Of a stretch of 64,000 bases of DNA, positions 47,790 to 59,214 are shown piece after piece. This stretch comes from Ursus arctos. Lineage: Eukaryota > Chordata > Mammalia > Carnivora > Ursidae. The notes below the pieces were generated by a model that did no database searches, was not told the origin of the DNA, and worked only from the letters and a program-made list of their open reading frames with translations. Within the stretch, counting starts at the first letter, position 1. Each line of letters opens with the position of its first letter. The position numbers and the translations under genes are program-made. The DNA lies in assembly GCF_023065955.2 (NCBI RefSeq), contig NW_026622963.1, forward strand, positions 10,051,001 through 10,115,000, given 5' to 3'.

Positions 47790-48035
47790 GCAGAATTGAG
47801 CTCAGAGCCCTGGAACAGCCTGAGTACAGGAGGTACTGACCTTGGAGCCCAAGCTTCATTACCTCCTTTTCGCCTCTATGTGACCTTGGGCAATTGACTT
47901 AATTCCTGTGCCTTGGTTTTGTGTGAAATGGGGCTGACAGAGGAACCGGTCTCCTGAAGTGGTCGTGAGACACATAGCAGTGGTAGAAACTTGGCTGGTA
48001 AATTCTCAGGAAACGTTGGCTAATATTTTTCACAT
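47790..48035 (+). mobile_element. MIR
   Basis: tatgtgaccttgggcaattg, acttaattcctgtgccttgg, aatggggctgacagaggaac. Confidence 0.65.
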
Positions 48036-48079
48036 GTTACTGGAGATTAAAATAAATTTAGAAAAATTTTAAAGGGAGG

Positions 48080-48096
48080 CGGGGGGGGGGGGGGAA
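48080..48096. repeat. Poly-G run
   Basis: ggcggggggggggggggg: 15 or more consecutive G after a short A-rich stretch; length is likely uncertain in any assembly. Confidence 0.8.
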
Positions 48097-48519
48097 GGAA
48101 GCTGGTGAAAGGAAAGGAAAATGGGCAAAGCCTTGGCAAGAGCAGTTTTCCTGATATGTTAGGGACTAGTTAGTGGCAGCTTAGACTCCTTTCACCCTCA
48201 GGGGAGGTGGTGGGGTGGCTAGACTGGAGCCCAAGCCGAGCCAGTGTAACAGCAGTCCTTGTTCTGCAAAAGGACCTTTCCAGCAGCACTGCACCCTGCC
48301 TCTGTAGACAAGTCTCTTCTTACCCCAAGACTGAGAGAATTCCCCAGGTGCAGGGCAGGTCTCCTCCTCCTCTGTCTCCAATGGCAGGAGGAGCGAGCGT
48401 CAGATCTCCTAAAGCCGCTGGTCCTAGTCCCAGCCTCTCTTGGGACTTGGGAGCATGCAAAGGAGCAAGGAGCTAGAAATTTAGAAGGGGAGCTCACTAC
48501 AGAGTGAGCTCACTACAAA

Positions 48520-48700
48520 GTGCCCAGTATTGGGCCAGATACTTTCACAGATCTATTCCCTGATTCAGTTTTCATAATCTCCCTTTTCCTCACATGGAAA
48601 CTGAGGCACAAGTTAAGTAACTTGCCCAATCATCACAGCTAAAAAGCAGCGACCACAGGTGTTTGAAAGCAGGTGCTCTGACTCACTTTCCTACCTCACC
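48520..48700 (-). mobile_element. MIR antisense
   Basis: cacatggaaactgaggcaca, agttaagtaacttgcccaat, aagcaggtgctctgactcac. Confidence 0.7.
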
Positions 48701-48792
48701 TGAGTATAAGAAAAAAAGAAACTCAAATGATTCGAGCTGCCTATTAAAGGTATGAGTTGATTTTGGGCTGAGTGGGGGTTCCTACAGTGGGG

Positions 48793-49275
48793 AAGATAAA
48801 TTGGTTATCTATTGCTTCATAAAAAAATTATCCCCCAAACTCAGCAGGTTGAAATAACATTCATATCTTACAGTTTCTGAGGTCTGCAGACCCAAGAGCA
48901 GCTTGTAAGGGTGGTTCTAGCTCAGGGCCTTTCCTGAGGGTGCCGTCGAGATGTCGGCTGGGTCTGGGGGATCTGCTCCTCTGCTTACTCACATGTTGGT
49001 TAGAGGCCGCAGTTCCTTATCACATTGGTTGTTTCCATAGATGTGTTCCTAACATAACAGTGGGCTTCCCCCAGAATAAGTGATGAGAGAGAGAGAGAGA
49101 GAGAGAGAGCAAGCAGGAAGCCAGAGTGCATTTTATAACCCAGCTTCCTCTGAAGAGGAATTAGGTTCTACTTCTTGAAGGGAGCAGTGTCAAAAAATTT
49201 GTCAATATTTCAAAACCACAGCGGAAGGGGAATATTTGGGAGGCAAATTTAGGAGAGGCAATCAGGAATCAACAT
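48793..49275 (-). mobile_element. ERVL-like LTR copy A, antisense
   Basis: ggttatctattgcttcataa, ggtggttctagctcagggcc, gtgggcttcccccagaataa. A (GA)n tract at 49087-49110 is internal. Same family as 53605-54300 and 54963-55548; I cannot name the subfamily securely. Confidence 0.55.
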
Positions 49276-49354
49276 ATTGAAGCAAATATGTGGAAAGACC
49301 TTGAATCAGGAAAGCCAAATTTATTTCCTGGCGTACTGAAAGCACTTAATAAAT

Positions 49355-49774
49355 TTTTTTAAAAGATTATTTATTTTCCGGGGCGCCTGAGTGGCTCAGC
49401 CATTAAGTGTCTGCCTTCAGCTCAGGTCATGATCCCAGGGATCTGGGATCGAGCCCCGCATCGGGCTCCCTGCTTGGCGGGAAGTCCACTTCTCCCTCTC
49501 AACACTCCCCTTGCTTGTATTCCCTCTCTCGCTGTCTCTCACTGTCAAATAAATAAATAAAATCTTTAAAAAAAAGATTATTTATTTGAGAGAGAGTGAA
49601 AGAGAGAGCACGATATAGGGCGTGAGGTGGGGTGTGTGTGCAGAGACAGAGAATCCCAAACAGACTCCACCCTGAGCACAGGGCCCAAAGCAGGGCTCCA
49701 TCTCAAGACCCTGAGATGACTTAGGCCGAAACCAAGAGTCGGACACTTAACCCACTAAACCCCTCAGGAGCACC
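49355..49774 (-). mobile_element. SINEC host split in its tail
   Basis: Tail 49355-49379, body 49572-49774; interrupted by a plus-strand copy. Confidence 0.85.
49380..49571 (+). mobile_element. SINEC inserted in SINE tail
   Basis: Duplication aaaagattatttatt is tail sequence of the host; opposite strand. Confidence 0.9.
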
Positions 49775-50744
49775 AATAAATGTTTGCTAAACAGCTGCAT
49801 GAATGACAACTTTTCTAAGATTGTTTTCAAGGCCTTGGTCATGGGCATAAGAACAGTCGCCACTGCACAGGGCTTTCTTGAAGACTGAGTGAGACTAGAG
49901 CTATCAAAGGTCCTTGTAAATTTAATACTGCTAGGCGATGAAGCCTGGAGGGGGAACTTGGCCTGGGAAAGATCAAGAGCTCAGCCTCTGAGGACTCCCT
50001 GCCCAGGCCTGATACCTCTTCACTCAGACTGAGTCCCAGACCCTAGGGAGGTGCTCTGATTCTAGCTCCCCATCCCTGTCTCTGCCCCAGTCCAGCGTCC
50101 TCACCATGTCTCACTTCCAGTTATTGCTTTTGCCCATGGGCCAGCCAGGACAGGACCCAGGAGTCCCATCACCAGCCAATCCTCTGCCTTCAGGCTGCTC
50201 CTTCTCCTGAGCTGGCTCTGGCCCCACAGATGGAAGATGGGGGTTTGTGGTGCAGACCCAGCGAGCCAGCAACTTTGCATGAAATTCAGCCGCTTTCAGA
50301 GCATCAGGCCAAGTCCTGAGTCCCAAGAGGAAGACGAGGAGAGGGGATATGTGGGGCCTAGAATGAGTGAGGAGACAGGACTGTAAGAGGGGGAAGGAGA
50401 AGCAAAAAGCCATCAGAGCTCCCTCTCCATCTCCACAAGAGATGGGTGCTGCCACAGCCCCCATCTTCCTGCCAGTCTCCAGAGACAAGTGTAGTGAAAA
50501 GCTACTCACCTGGGCAAAGTGAGAGTTCCCAGGAGAGTGCTAGTCCCCAAAAGACTTCCCAAGAGTCTGCTGTGATGCCTGAAATTCCCTATTATTCCCT
50601 CCACCTTTGGATCAGCTTTGCACTCAGAAGATAAGGTTATACTTCTAAATCTAAGGTGGGAATTGACGTAAAACCAAAGAAACAGGATTTTTGAGAATCT
50701 TGGGGTGGGAGGAAGGTATAGGGCTGATAAAGTGAGGGAATAGT
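49775..50744. other. Non-coding
   Basis: No recognised gene or repeat; may be SCAMP5 5' intron. Confidence 0.35.
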
Positions 50745-50905
50745 TACCAATTATGGCTGACATTTATGTAGCACTTACTATGTGCCAGGCATTGTACTAT
50801 ATGCACTCACCATATACTAACTCATCTCATACAAGCACTATTCAGTAGCTACTACTCATTCATAAATAAGGCAGAGCCAGATCCAAAGTCAGATAGCCTG
50901 GTTCC
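50745..50905 (-). mobile_element. MIR antisense
   Basis: tgtagcacttactatgtgcc, aactcatctcatacaagcac, gatagcctggttccagcat; followed by a (TTA)n microsatellite. Confidence 0.65.
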
Positions 50906-50910
50906 AGCAT

Positions 50911-50911
50911 C

Positions 50912-50957
<46 letters not shown>
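50911..50957. repeat. (TTA)n microsatellite
   Basis: About 15 TTA units at the junction of a MIR and the tail of a SINE. Confidence 0.93.
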
Positions 50958-51017
50958 TTTAGTGAGAGCGAGAGCGTGTAAACGTGGGGAGGGGCAGAGG
51001 GAGGGAGAGATAATCTT

Positions 51018-51195
51018 TTTTATTTATGATTTTATTTATTTATTTGACAGAGCACAAGCAGGGGGAGCAGCAGGCAGAGGGAGAGGGAGAAGCAGGCTCC
51101 CCGCTGAGAAGGTAGCCTGATGTGGGATTCCATCCCAGGACCCTGGGATCACGACCTGAGCAGCCGCTTAACTGACTGAGCCATCCAGATGCCCT
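51018..51195 (-). mobile_element. SINEC nested copy 1
   Basis: Between gagagataatcttttt and gagagagagaatcttttt; ends ccatccagatgccct. Confidence 0.88.
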
Positions 51196-51210
51196 GAGAG
51201 AGAGAATCTT

Positions 51211-51410
51211 TTTTTTTTTTTAAAGATCTTATTTATTTATTCGACAGAGATAGAGACAGCCAGCGAGAGAGGGAACACAAGCAGGGGGAGTGGGAGAGGA
51301 AGAAGCAGGCTCATAGCGGAAGAGCCTGATGTGGGGCTCGATCCCAGATCGCCGGGATCACGCCCTGAGCCGAAGGCAGACGCTTAACCGCTGTGCCACC
51401 CAGGCGCCCC
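51211..51410 (-). mobile_element. SINEC nested copy 2, young
   Basis: Preceded and followed by gagagagagaatctt; young-type body. Confidence 0.92.
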
Positions 51411-51854
51411 GAGAGAGAGAATCTTAAGCAGGCTCCACACATGGCTGGAATCTGATGCGGGGTCAGTCTCACGATCCTGAGATCATGACCTGAGCTGAAT
51501 CAAGAGTTGGGTGCTCAACCAACTGAGCCACCCAGGCACCCCCAGAATCTGTTCTTAATCCTGGCACCAGACTCCCTAGAGGAGGAAGGGACAGCAGGGC
51601 TGAAAGCCATCAGCTATAGGCCTCTCTAGTTATCTGGAACAAAGGTCCTGGAACTCCCCGGTAGGGTTCTGCTGTGCCAGTGCTTGCCTAGGATGGGGGG
51701 TGGGCGCCAGGGCTGCTCTTCCTTCTCCAGCTCTGACCTGGGGCAGAGCTAAGGTGCTTAGTTTATGCCTTCCCAGAATTAAAACTATCCTTCAGGGGTG
51801 CACTGAATTTGTTGACAAGTCATAAAATGCTTGCCCATTCGATACCCAGAAGCA

Positions 51855-52035
51855 GCTAGTGGGGTGGTTAAAAATACGGACTCTTGGAGCCCATTGCCTG
51901 AGTCTGAATCCTAGCTTGGCCACTTGCTAGCTGTGCTCTTGGTCAGGCTTTGGAAATTCTCCGTGCCTCAGTTTCCTCTCCTGTTAAATGGAAATGGTGA
52001 TGTAAGTGGTAATAGTACTTACCTCCTGGAATTGT
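51855..52035 (+). mobile_element. MIR
   Basis: aatacggactcttggagccc, ctagcttggccacttgctag, cgtgcctcagtttcctctcc, taatagtacttacctcctgg: well-preserved. Confidence 0.8.
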
Positions 52036-52716
52036 CTCGGGTTGTCCCCCCAGTACTGCCGTGAGGTCCTCACTCCCACTTTTCAGAGACAGGCTAGCCC
52101 CTTGCCCACTCAGCTACTGAGCAATAAAGCTTGTAGGCAAACAGGGCGGGGTAAAAAAAAAAAGGAAAAGAAAAAAAGGCAGAACAGAACGTTAACCTCC
52201 ATGAGGCCGCCAGAGCTGTTGGGCCCCAGCTGTTTGTTGACAGGCAGGGATGCAGGCCCAGTGGTTTTATTTTGCTTGTGTGTGATTTAACGCTTTTCAT
52301 TTCATTTCAGTGGCGAGTGGCTGTATCAACTTTCCTGAATGTTACGTATATCCATAGAGTCCCCACATTCTGTTGGAGTCAGGCTTATGAAGAACTGTGT
52401 CATTTTGTTGCTGTAGAGGCACGTAGGTCTGGAGCCCTGGGAAGAAGCCAGGAAACAGTTCTCTCTTCCCTGGGTCACCTGTCTTCCTGGCAATTGCCCC
52501 TTCCCTACCTCTCTATGGTGGTGAGAATAGAAACAGCTCTTTTTATATAACAATGCTGTTCACCCATCCCCCACCCTACCAGTCCGGGACAGAGCCCCAA
52601 AATCAAGCTGGATGAATTGGGGCTCCTTCCAGTTCAGTTGCTACGTGGTCAAATCCCCTTTATGGCCATGAGGATTCCCTGTTACCACCAGGTAATTAAT
52701 TGTGTCTTTCCTTCTT
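52036..52716. other. Non-coding
   Basis: Contains an AATAAA (52121) followed by an A-rich tract (52153-52175), but no retrocopy could be recognised next to it. Confidence 0.35.
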
Positions 52717-52921
52717 TTTTTTTTTTTTTTTTAAAGATTTTATTTATTTATTCGACAGAGATAGAGACAGCCAGCGAGAGAGGGAACACAAGCAGGGGGA
52801 GTGGGAAAGGAAGAAGCAAGCTCATAGCGGAGGAGCCTGATGTGGGGCTCGATCCCGTAACGCCGGGATCACGCCCTGAGCCGAAGGCAGACGCTTAACC
52901 TCTGTGCCACCCAGGCGCCCC
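52717..52921 (-). mobile_element. SINEC, young
   Basis: Duplication tctttccttctttt. Confidence 0.93.
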
Positions 52922-53242
52922 TCTTTCCTTCTTTTGAGCAAAAGATGAAGTTAACCAAGTGTGTCTACCATCTATTGTTCTGAAGTAAGTCACAAGGTGC
53001 CCTGTACATACTGTCCTGGAAGATAAATTGTATATATTTCAACAAGGGAAAGAACATATTTTGTTTGCAGAATTTCTGGGAGAAGTCTCTCTGCCTAGAA
53101 ATTATGTGTATTGCTGATTAATGATCTTCCTGGTGAACCTGCCTTGGAAAAGGTAATAGAGTCATGAGTGGATGTCATCAGCCCCCATCATTCCTGCCTC
53201 CAGGAGAAGTCATGGGGACAGGCAGATCTCTGAAGAGTTGGG

Positions 53243-53440
53243 TTTTTTTTTTTTTAAGCTTTTATTTATTTATTTGACAGAGATAGAGGTAGAGAAAGAG
53301 CACAAGCAGGGGGAGCGGCAGGCAGAGGGAGAAGGAGAAGCAGGTTCCCCGCTGAGCAAGGACCCTGATGCAGGGCTCGATCCCAGGGTCCTGGGATCTG
53401 AGCTGAAGGCCAATGCCCAACCCACTGAGCCACCCAGGCA
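53243..53440 (-). mobile_element. SINEC
   Basis: Lacks a standard gcgcccc end (cacccaggcaggctcccc). Confidence 0.85.
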
Positions 53441-53604
53441 GGCTCCCCAGCGGTTGTCTTTTGTGCCCACATATCTTCGCTGTGGGTTAAGGGTGCACCC
53501 CTTTCAGATTCTGCCCTGAAGTCCAAGTGTTTTCAAGAAAACAAGCTAAAAAATTTCATGGTTTTGTGTGATAGTTTCATGTTTTAAAAAGTTGTCAGCT
53601 TGTT

Positions 53605-54300
53605 TCAGGTCGCTACTGCTGGGTAACAAATCACCTTAAAATGTCATGGCTGGGGCGCCTGGGTGGCTCAGTGGTTAAGTGTCTGCCTTTGGCTCAGGTC
53701 ATGATCCTGGGGTCCTGGGATTGAGCCCCACGTTGGGTTCCCTGCTCAGTGGGGAGTCTGCTTCTCCCTCTCCGGCTCCTCCTGTTTGTGTTCTCTCTCT
53801 CTGTCAAATAAATAAAATTTTTAAAAACAACAACAAGAACAACAGAATGGCTACAAATAATCTATTATTTCTAATTCCTCTGTAGTTGGACTGGACTCTG
53901 CTGGTCAGTTCTTCCGTACCACATGGTGTTGGCTGGGGTCACTCCTTTGCATTCAGCTGGGAGCTTGACTGGGACTGGAACACTCGAGGTGGCTTCACGT
54001 GCATGTCTGGTGCCTGAGCTGGGCTGGTTGGAATGGCTAGGGCTGTGCTTTTGTCCACATATTTCTTGAGTGGCTTGATCCCCAAAAGATGAAAATGGGG
54101 GCTGTGATGCCTCAGAAGGCTTAGGCCTTAAAGTCACACATTGTTACTTCTCCTGCATTCTGTTGGTCAAACCAACGTAAATATCCAGCCCAGATTCAAA
54201 AGGAGGGAAATTGCACCTCTTGGTGGAAGGCCTGACCTGTATATACAGGCCTGGGAGCCTTTATAGAGATGGTAGCCATTCTGTGGACAGTCTAGCACAT
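53605..54300 (-). mobile_element. ERVL-like LTR copy B, antisense, with SINE insertion
   Basis: gtcgctactgctgggtaaca, then after the SINE (53652-53843) the LTR continues with ctgctggtcagttcttccgt, catgcccag-like text and cagattcaaaaggagggaaa. Degraded. Confidence 0.5.
53652..53843 (+). mobile_element. SINEC within LTR copy B
   Basis: ggggcgcctgggtggctcag head; A-rich (CAA)n tail. Confidence 0.9.
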
Positions 54301-54562
54301 CAACTAACTCACATATCTGCAGGTCTGTGTGGCTCAGGTCTGCAGTTTCTACTTGAAATTTTTAAGGAATTCACCTGGAAATCCTTTATGACCAGGAGCT
54401 TTTTTATGGCAGGAGGAAGAGGTGGGGAATAGCCAGGGAAGGAGCCCCTGGGTTTTCTCTTGTGCTTATGTGGCCTCTGTTCATTGGAGGAGAAGAATGT
54501 CAGGAACTAGGCACTGCCCCAGCCAGACTATTATTACTTACTTTCTCCTCCTCCTCCTCCTC

Positions 54563-54722
54563 CTTTTTTTTTTTTTTTTAGATTTTATTTATTTATTTGA
54601 CAGATCACAAGTATGGGGGCAGGAGAGGGAGAAGCAGCGATGTAGGGCTCGATCCCAGGACCCTGGGATCATGACCTGAGCCGAAGGCAGACACTTCACC
54701 AACTGAGCCACCCAGGCGCCCC
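54563..54722 (-). mobile_element. SINEC, internally deleted
   Basis: T tail preceded by (CTC)n; lacks about 35 bp of the body. Confidence 0.87.
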
Positions 54723-54962
54723 TTATTGCTTCCTTCTTATTAACCTGCTTTGGGGACTGCTTCCACCCATCAGTGTGAACCCCAAAGCTTCCCAGTCATA
54801 ACCTGGAAGGAAGAAGGCTGAGTGATTGCTGAGATCTTTTTTAATGCCTTGGTGGGATCACCACCTTTGACTTTAGCCTAATAAATCATTGCAGGATTTT
54901 AATCGGGCCTATATTGATTAGATTAGTACTTTGGAAGGGTCACATAGAATCCCAAGAGGCCT

Positions 54963-55548
54963 CTGTTCTAGTTACCAATTGCTGCATAACAAATTATTCA
55001 AAATTTAGTTAGGTAAAACAGTCATTTGTTATGCTTACAGATTCTGCGGGTTAGGAATTTGAGCAGGGCATCTCCTCTTTTTCCATCATGTCTGTCGCTT
55101 CAGCTGGAGAACTTGAAGGCTGGGGAATGGAATAATCTGAAAGTTCATTCACTTGCATGTCTGTTGGTTCTTGCTGTCCGTCAGCTGAAAGCCTCAGATC
55201 TCCACGTGGGCCTCTCTATGTGGTCTTTCTGCTTGGATTAGTTTGGGCATCCTCACAGCATGGTGACCAGATTCCAGGGTGAGCATCCAATGACAGAGAG
55301 AGAACCCGGTGTAAACCATATTATGCTTTATGACCTAGCCTTGGGTGTCACACAGTGTCACTGCTGCCACTTTCTGTTTATCAAGGAAGTCACTAAGCCC
55401 CTGCCCAAGTTCAAGAGGAAAGGAAGTACACTCTACTTCTTGTTGGGGAATGGCAACATCCTGGGAGAGCACGTGGGGCTACAAATATTGCTGTGGCTAT
55501 TTCTGCTGCAGCCTCAAGGAGGGGCATGGAGTCAGTGAAATTATCATT
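54963..55548 (-). mobile_element. ERVL-like LTR copy C, antisense
   Basis: ctagttaccaattgctgcat, tctgcgggttaggaatttga, tatgacctagccttgggtgt, atcaaggaagtcactaagcc. Parallels copies A and B over most of its length. Confidence 0.55.
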
Positions 55549-55559
55549 AACCTTTGAAA

Positions 55560-56025
55560 GTATACCCAGCAGCTGAGCCCTCTTCCCTCCTCTGACCTCA
55601 TCTCCCACTCTCCTCCGTGCTTCCATCAAGCCTCCCCAGCTTCCTCGCCCTTCCTCAAACACGATGAACATCCCTGTGCCTCCGGGTGGTTGTACTTGGT
55701 CCTCCTGAAGGCACGTCCCCCGCGCTGGCTTTCTCATAGTCTTCAGGCCCTGCCCAAATGTCACCTTTTCCAAGAGGCCTCCCTGACCACCGTAAAATAA
55801 CACTCCTCCTCCTCCAATCTCTGTCCCGTCTCTGGTTCTGTGTTTCTTCACAGCAGTTATTATCACCTGACATACCTGTATTTGTGTATTGTTTAGTATC
55901 TGTCTCTGCCCCTTAGAATGTCAGCTCCGTGGGGGCAGGCACTTGGTTGTGTTCGCAGCTGCATCTCCAGCATCCAAGAACAGTGTCTGATACTCCGTGC
56001 ACAGTATTTATTGAATGAATAAATG
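55560..56025 (+). mobile_element. LINE-2 3' region
   Basis: cttttccaagaggcctccct, then agaatgtcagctccgtgggg, ggcaggcacttggttgtgtt and ttattgaatgaataaatga: a well-preserved L2 3' end. Confidence 0.85.
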
Positions 56026-56139
56026 ATGGGCTTCTTTGAGTGTGAAAAGTCTGCATTCCCTCCCAGGACATGGTCTGGAACAGTGAGTGGTTCTTCAGGT
56101 GTGATTCGGGGATCTTTGGAGGTCCCTAAGACCCTTTCT

Positions 56140-56168
56140 TTGTGTGTGTGTGTATGTGTGGGGGGGGG
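56140..56168. repeat. (TG)n followed by G run
   Basis: ttgtgtgtgtgtgtatgtgtg then nine G. Confidence 0.85.
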
Positions 56169-56307
56169 CTGTGAGGTCAAAACTGTTTTTATAACAATAC
56201 TAAGACATTATTTGCCTTTTTCATTTTTATTATATCATGAAGGTACAGTGGAATTTCCCAAAGGTTGCATAACATGTGTTATTGCAATGGATTAAATGCA
56301 GGAGCAG

Positions 56308-56476
56308 GGACACCTGAGTGGCTCAGTTGGTTAAGAGTCTGACTCTTGATTTCAGCTTAGGTCATGATCTCACGGTTGTGAGATTGAGCCCCTTGTTGGG
56401 CTCTGCACTGGGCCTGGAGTCTGCTTGAGATTCTCTCCCTCTCTTTGCCTCTGTCCCTCTCCCCAATAAAAATAAT
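56308..56476 (+). mobile_element. SINEC
   Basis: Duplication aaatgcagRagcag. Confidence 0.9.
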
Positions 56477-56572
56477 AAATGCAGAAGCAGATATGGGACT
56501 TCAGCTGTCTTCTATTAACCCAGATATTAAAGAGATCTGCAAAATTGTAAAGCAGTGCCACACTTCTCACTA

Positions 56573-56610
56573 CTGTGTGTGTGTGTGTGTGTGCGTGTGT
56601 GTGTGTGTTT
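56573..56610. repeat. (TG)n microsatellite
   Basis: About 18 TG units with one GC interruption. Confidence 0.93.
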
Positions 56611-56676
56611 TGGAAAATGTAATTATTTTAAATAAAGATATGTTTTTTATGTTACCATGTAATGAGTTTATTATTA

Positions 56677-56875
56677 TTTTAAAGATTTTATTTATTTATT
56701 TGACAGATAGAAAGCACAAATAGGCAGACGGACAGGGAGAGGGAGAGGGAGAAGCAGGCTCTCTGCCGAGCAGGGAGCCTGCAGGGAGCCTGACGCAGGG
56801 CTCAATCCCAGGACCCTGGGATTATGACCTGAGCTGAAGGCAGACGCTTAACTGACTGAGCCACCCAGGCGCTCC
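56677..56875 (-). mobile_element. SINEC in the tail of the next SINE
   Basis: Contains a 10-bp duplication (gcagggagcct twice); flanks ttattattt. Confidence 0.88.
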
Positions 56876-57067
56876 TGCAATTATTATTTAGAGAGAGAGT
56901 GCATGAGTGAGGTGGAGAGGGGCTGAGGGAGAGGGAGAGAGAGAATCTTAGCAGGCTTCATGCCCAGTGGAGAGCCCAATGCAGGGCTTGATCTCACGTG
57001 CCTGAGATCATAACCTGAGCCGAAATCAAGAGTTGGTCACTTAAACAGCTGAGCCACCCAGGCGACC
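56876..57067 (-). mobile_element. SINEC
   Basis: attatttagagagagagtgc to gagccacccaggcgacc. Confidence 0.85.
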
Positions 57068-57475
57068 TTGTTGTTACTTTAAATGAAATTATAGAGAAAT
57101 ATTTTTTAAATTCCCAGTTTTAATTTATTATACAGTAAATGTAGGTGAATAACTCATGTTTACAAAGGTCTATGGTGTGATGAATAATTTTTTTTAATGT
57201 AAAATGGTTCTCAGACTAAAATGTTTGAGAGAGTAGAAAGTGAAGTCTAAACCAATCTTCATGTTGTGGAGTTGGGGATTTTGGAGCTGATCGTCAGCAG
57301 TCCCAGAGAGAGATGAGGGTTGGGAAGAGGTGAGGGACCTGGACCCAGGGAAGAGTTCAAGTGTGCAAAGGAGCCCAGCATCACAGTGGCCCATGCGCTG
57401 TTGGAAGACAAGTCCAGGGCAGTAAGTCTCTGAGTTTGGTGATAACCAAAAATATTCTAGAGACAGTCATGTTTG

Positions 57476-57701
57476 GCATTTTTTGTTGTTAAACATTTTA
57501 TTTATTTATTGAGACAGAGAGAGAGAGGGAAAGAGAGTGTGAATGGGGGAAGGGGCAGAGGAAGAGGGAGAAAGCGGATCTCAAACAGACTCTACACTGA
57601 GCATGGAGCCCAATGCAGGACTGGATCTCATGACCTTGAGATCATGACCTGAGCCAAAATCAAGAGTCAGACACTTAACCAACGGAGGCACCCAGGCACC
57701 C
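57476..57701 (-). mobile_element. SINEC
   Basis: Flanks gacagtcatgtt. Confidence 0.88.
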
Positions 57702-59214
57702 TGGGACAGTCATGTTAATTACTTGTTGTTTTAATTGGTCCAAAAAGACTTAATCTTTTTGGAGGAATACGCATGACCATGTTTTTCTTTTCATAGTAAG
57801 TTGCATATAAAAACAAAAGAATAAAGCAGCCAGATCCTTGAAATCAAATGAAAAGCATAATAGTGCTAGAAGCAGCTTATACTGGCCCACGAGAGCCAAT
57901 TGTTAAATTTTTCATTTTGTAGGCTGGTTGTTAAACTATAACCATTATTAAAAATTTAATTATATTAGTTTATAATTAAGTATGCTGCATTAAAAGAAAA
58001 GTAATAAATATTCAGCTCGTCATTCAAAACTCGTACATTCTAATAACTTTATGACATTATACTGTTCATGCTCTAGAATTAATTTAGGCTTCTGGTATCT
58101 GTATGGTGGTAATACTATGTACGGGTGTGCTGTGGGGCATCTCTGCCCGATACAGCATTCAGTAACATTATACTGGTAGCTTGAAATCAGCCGTGGTGGA
58201 AGTACTTACATCACAGAAATAAGCAAAGGCTACAGATACAGAGCTTGATTTATCGTTATTTGTTTGTTAATTATCTATGCTCATTCATCAATTGTAACTG
58301 TAGGCTGTTGGAGGCAAGAATAAAGGAAAAACTGATGAAAGCATTCTTTGAGAATCAATTGGCTATATGGAATTGACGATAAACTGTGTTGTATATTTTA
58401 TTATGTATATGTTGTATGTTACACATCCTTTATATCAGTAAAACTTAAATAAATATATATCTATATGTACATTTTCCCCCTGAAGAGCCAGTTGTTAAAC
58501 ATTTACCAAACACGCTACTCAACCAAGGTTCCTTGCGACTGGCAGTGGGGTGATGGTGTGCAACACAGATGTGGGCCTGGTCCCTCAGCCCTGGCCCTGA
58601 ACTCAGTCTGATGGGGAGTCAGATACCTAGTTAACAACATAGCACGGGGTGGCGGGGAAGGAAGGCACGAAGACATCTAGTCCAGGGAGGTGTCCAGAGG
58701 ATCTGAGACTCATGTGGGTACTCGGAGGATGGGTAGGAATCAGCTAGCCAAAGGAATGCCACGATGCCCAGCTGTTGACAGGAAGAATAGGGACAGGATG
58801 GGAAGTTGAGGGACACAGGGCTTGCTGTGCCTGCAGTTAGTGGGAACAGGTTTGGATGGATACTTTTGTTCTAACTCGACAAGTAGGCAGTGGGTGTGGC
58901 ATGTTCGGATCTGCTGGCTAGGCTAAAGGAGGTGGTGGTGATGAATGAAGGTGAGCTGTGTAGGCCAACAGTCTATACAAGCAGCGCCCAGCCCTTCTAG
59001 CTGCCAGTGAGCAACCTAGCTGGTAGAAAATTAGCGCTTGCAAATATTAACCACTGCAGGCGTGGCTGCCCCCATGTGGTCTATTGAGGCACTGCTGGTA
59101 GAAGGGAACCAATGTGGAGTAGCCATTGACTAGGGCTTGTTACGCAGGCGAGAGGTTGAGGGTGGGGAATCGTACTTGTTTCCTAGACTCAAGCTGTTCC
59201 GGTAATCCCCATCT
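57702..59214. other. AT-rich non-coding with direct repeats
   Basis: gagccaattgttaaattttt at 57892 and gagccagttgttaaacattt near 58487 are similar direct repeats, and a third ggctggttgttaaac lies at about 57923. Possibly the ends of an unnamed old repeat. Confidence 0.35.

Larger units (their letters stand above)
50958..51542 (-). mobile_element. SINEC host carrying two SINEC insertions
   Basis: Outer element: 50958-51017 plus 51411-51542, ending gagccacccaggcacccc. It was broken at one gagagagaatctt site by two younger antisense copies. Confidence 0.87.

Noticed and set aside
52100..52180. Processed pseudogene suggested by AATAAA followed by an A-rich tract
   Set aside because: No upstream similarity to any gene I know and no clear flanking duplication; only a chance signal can be supported.
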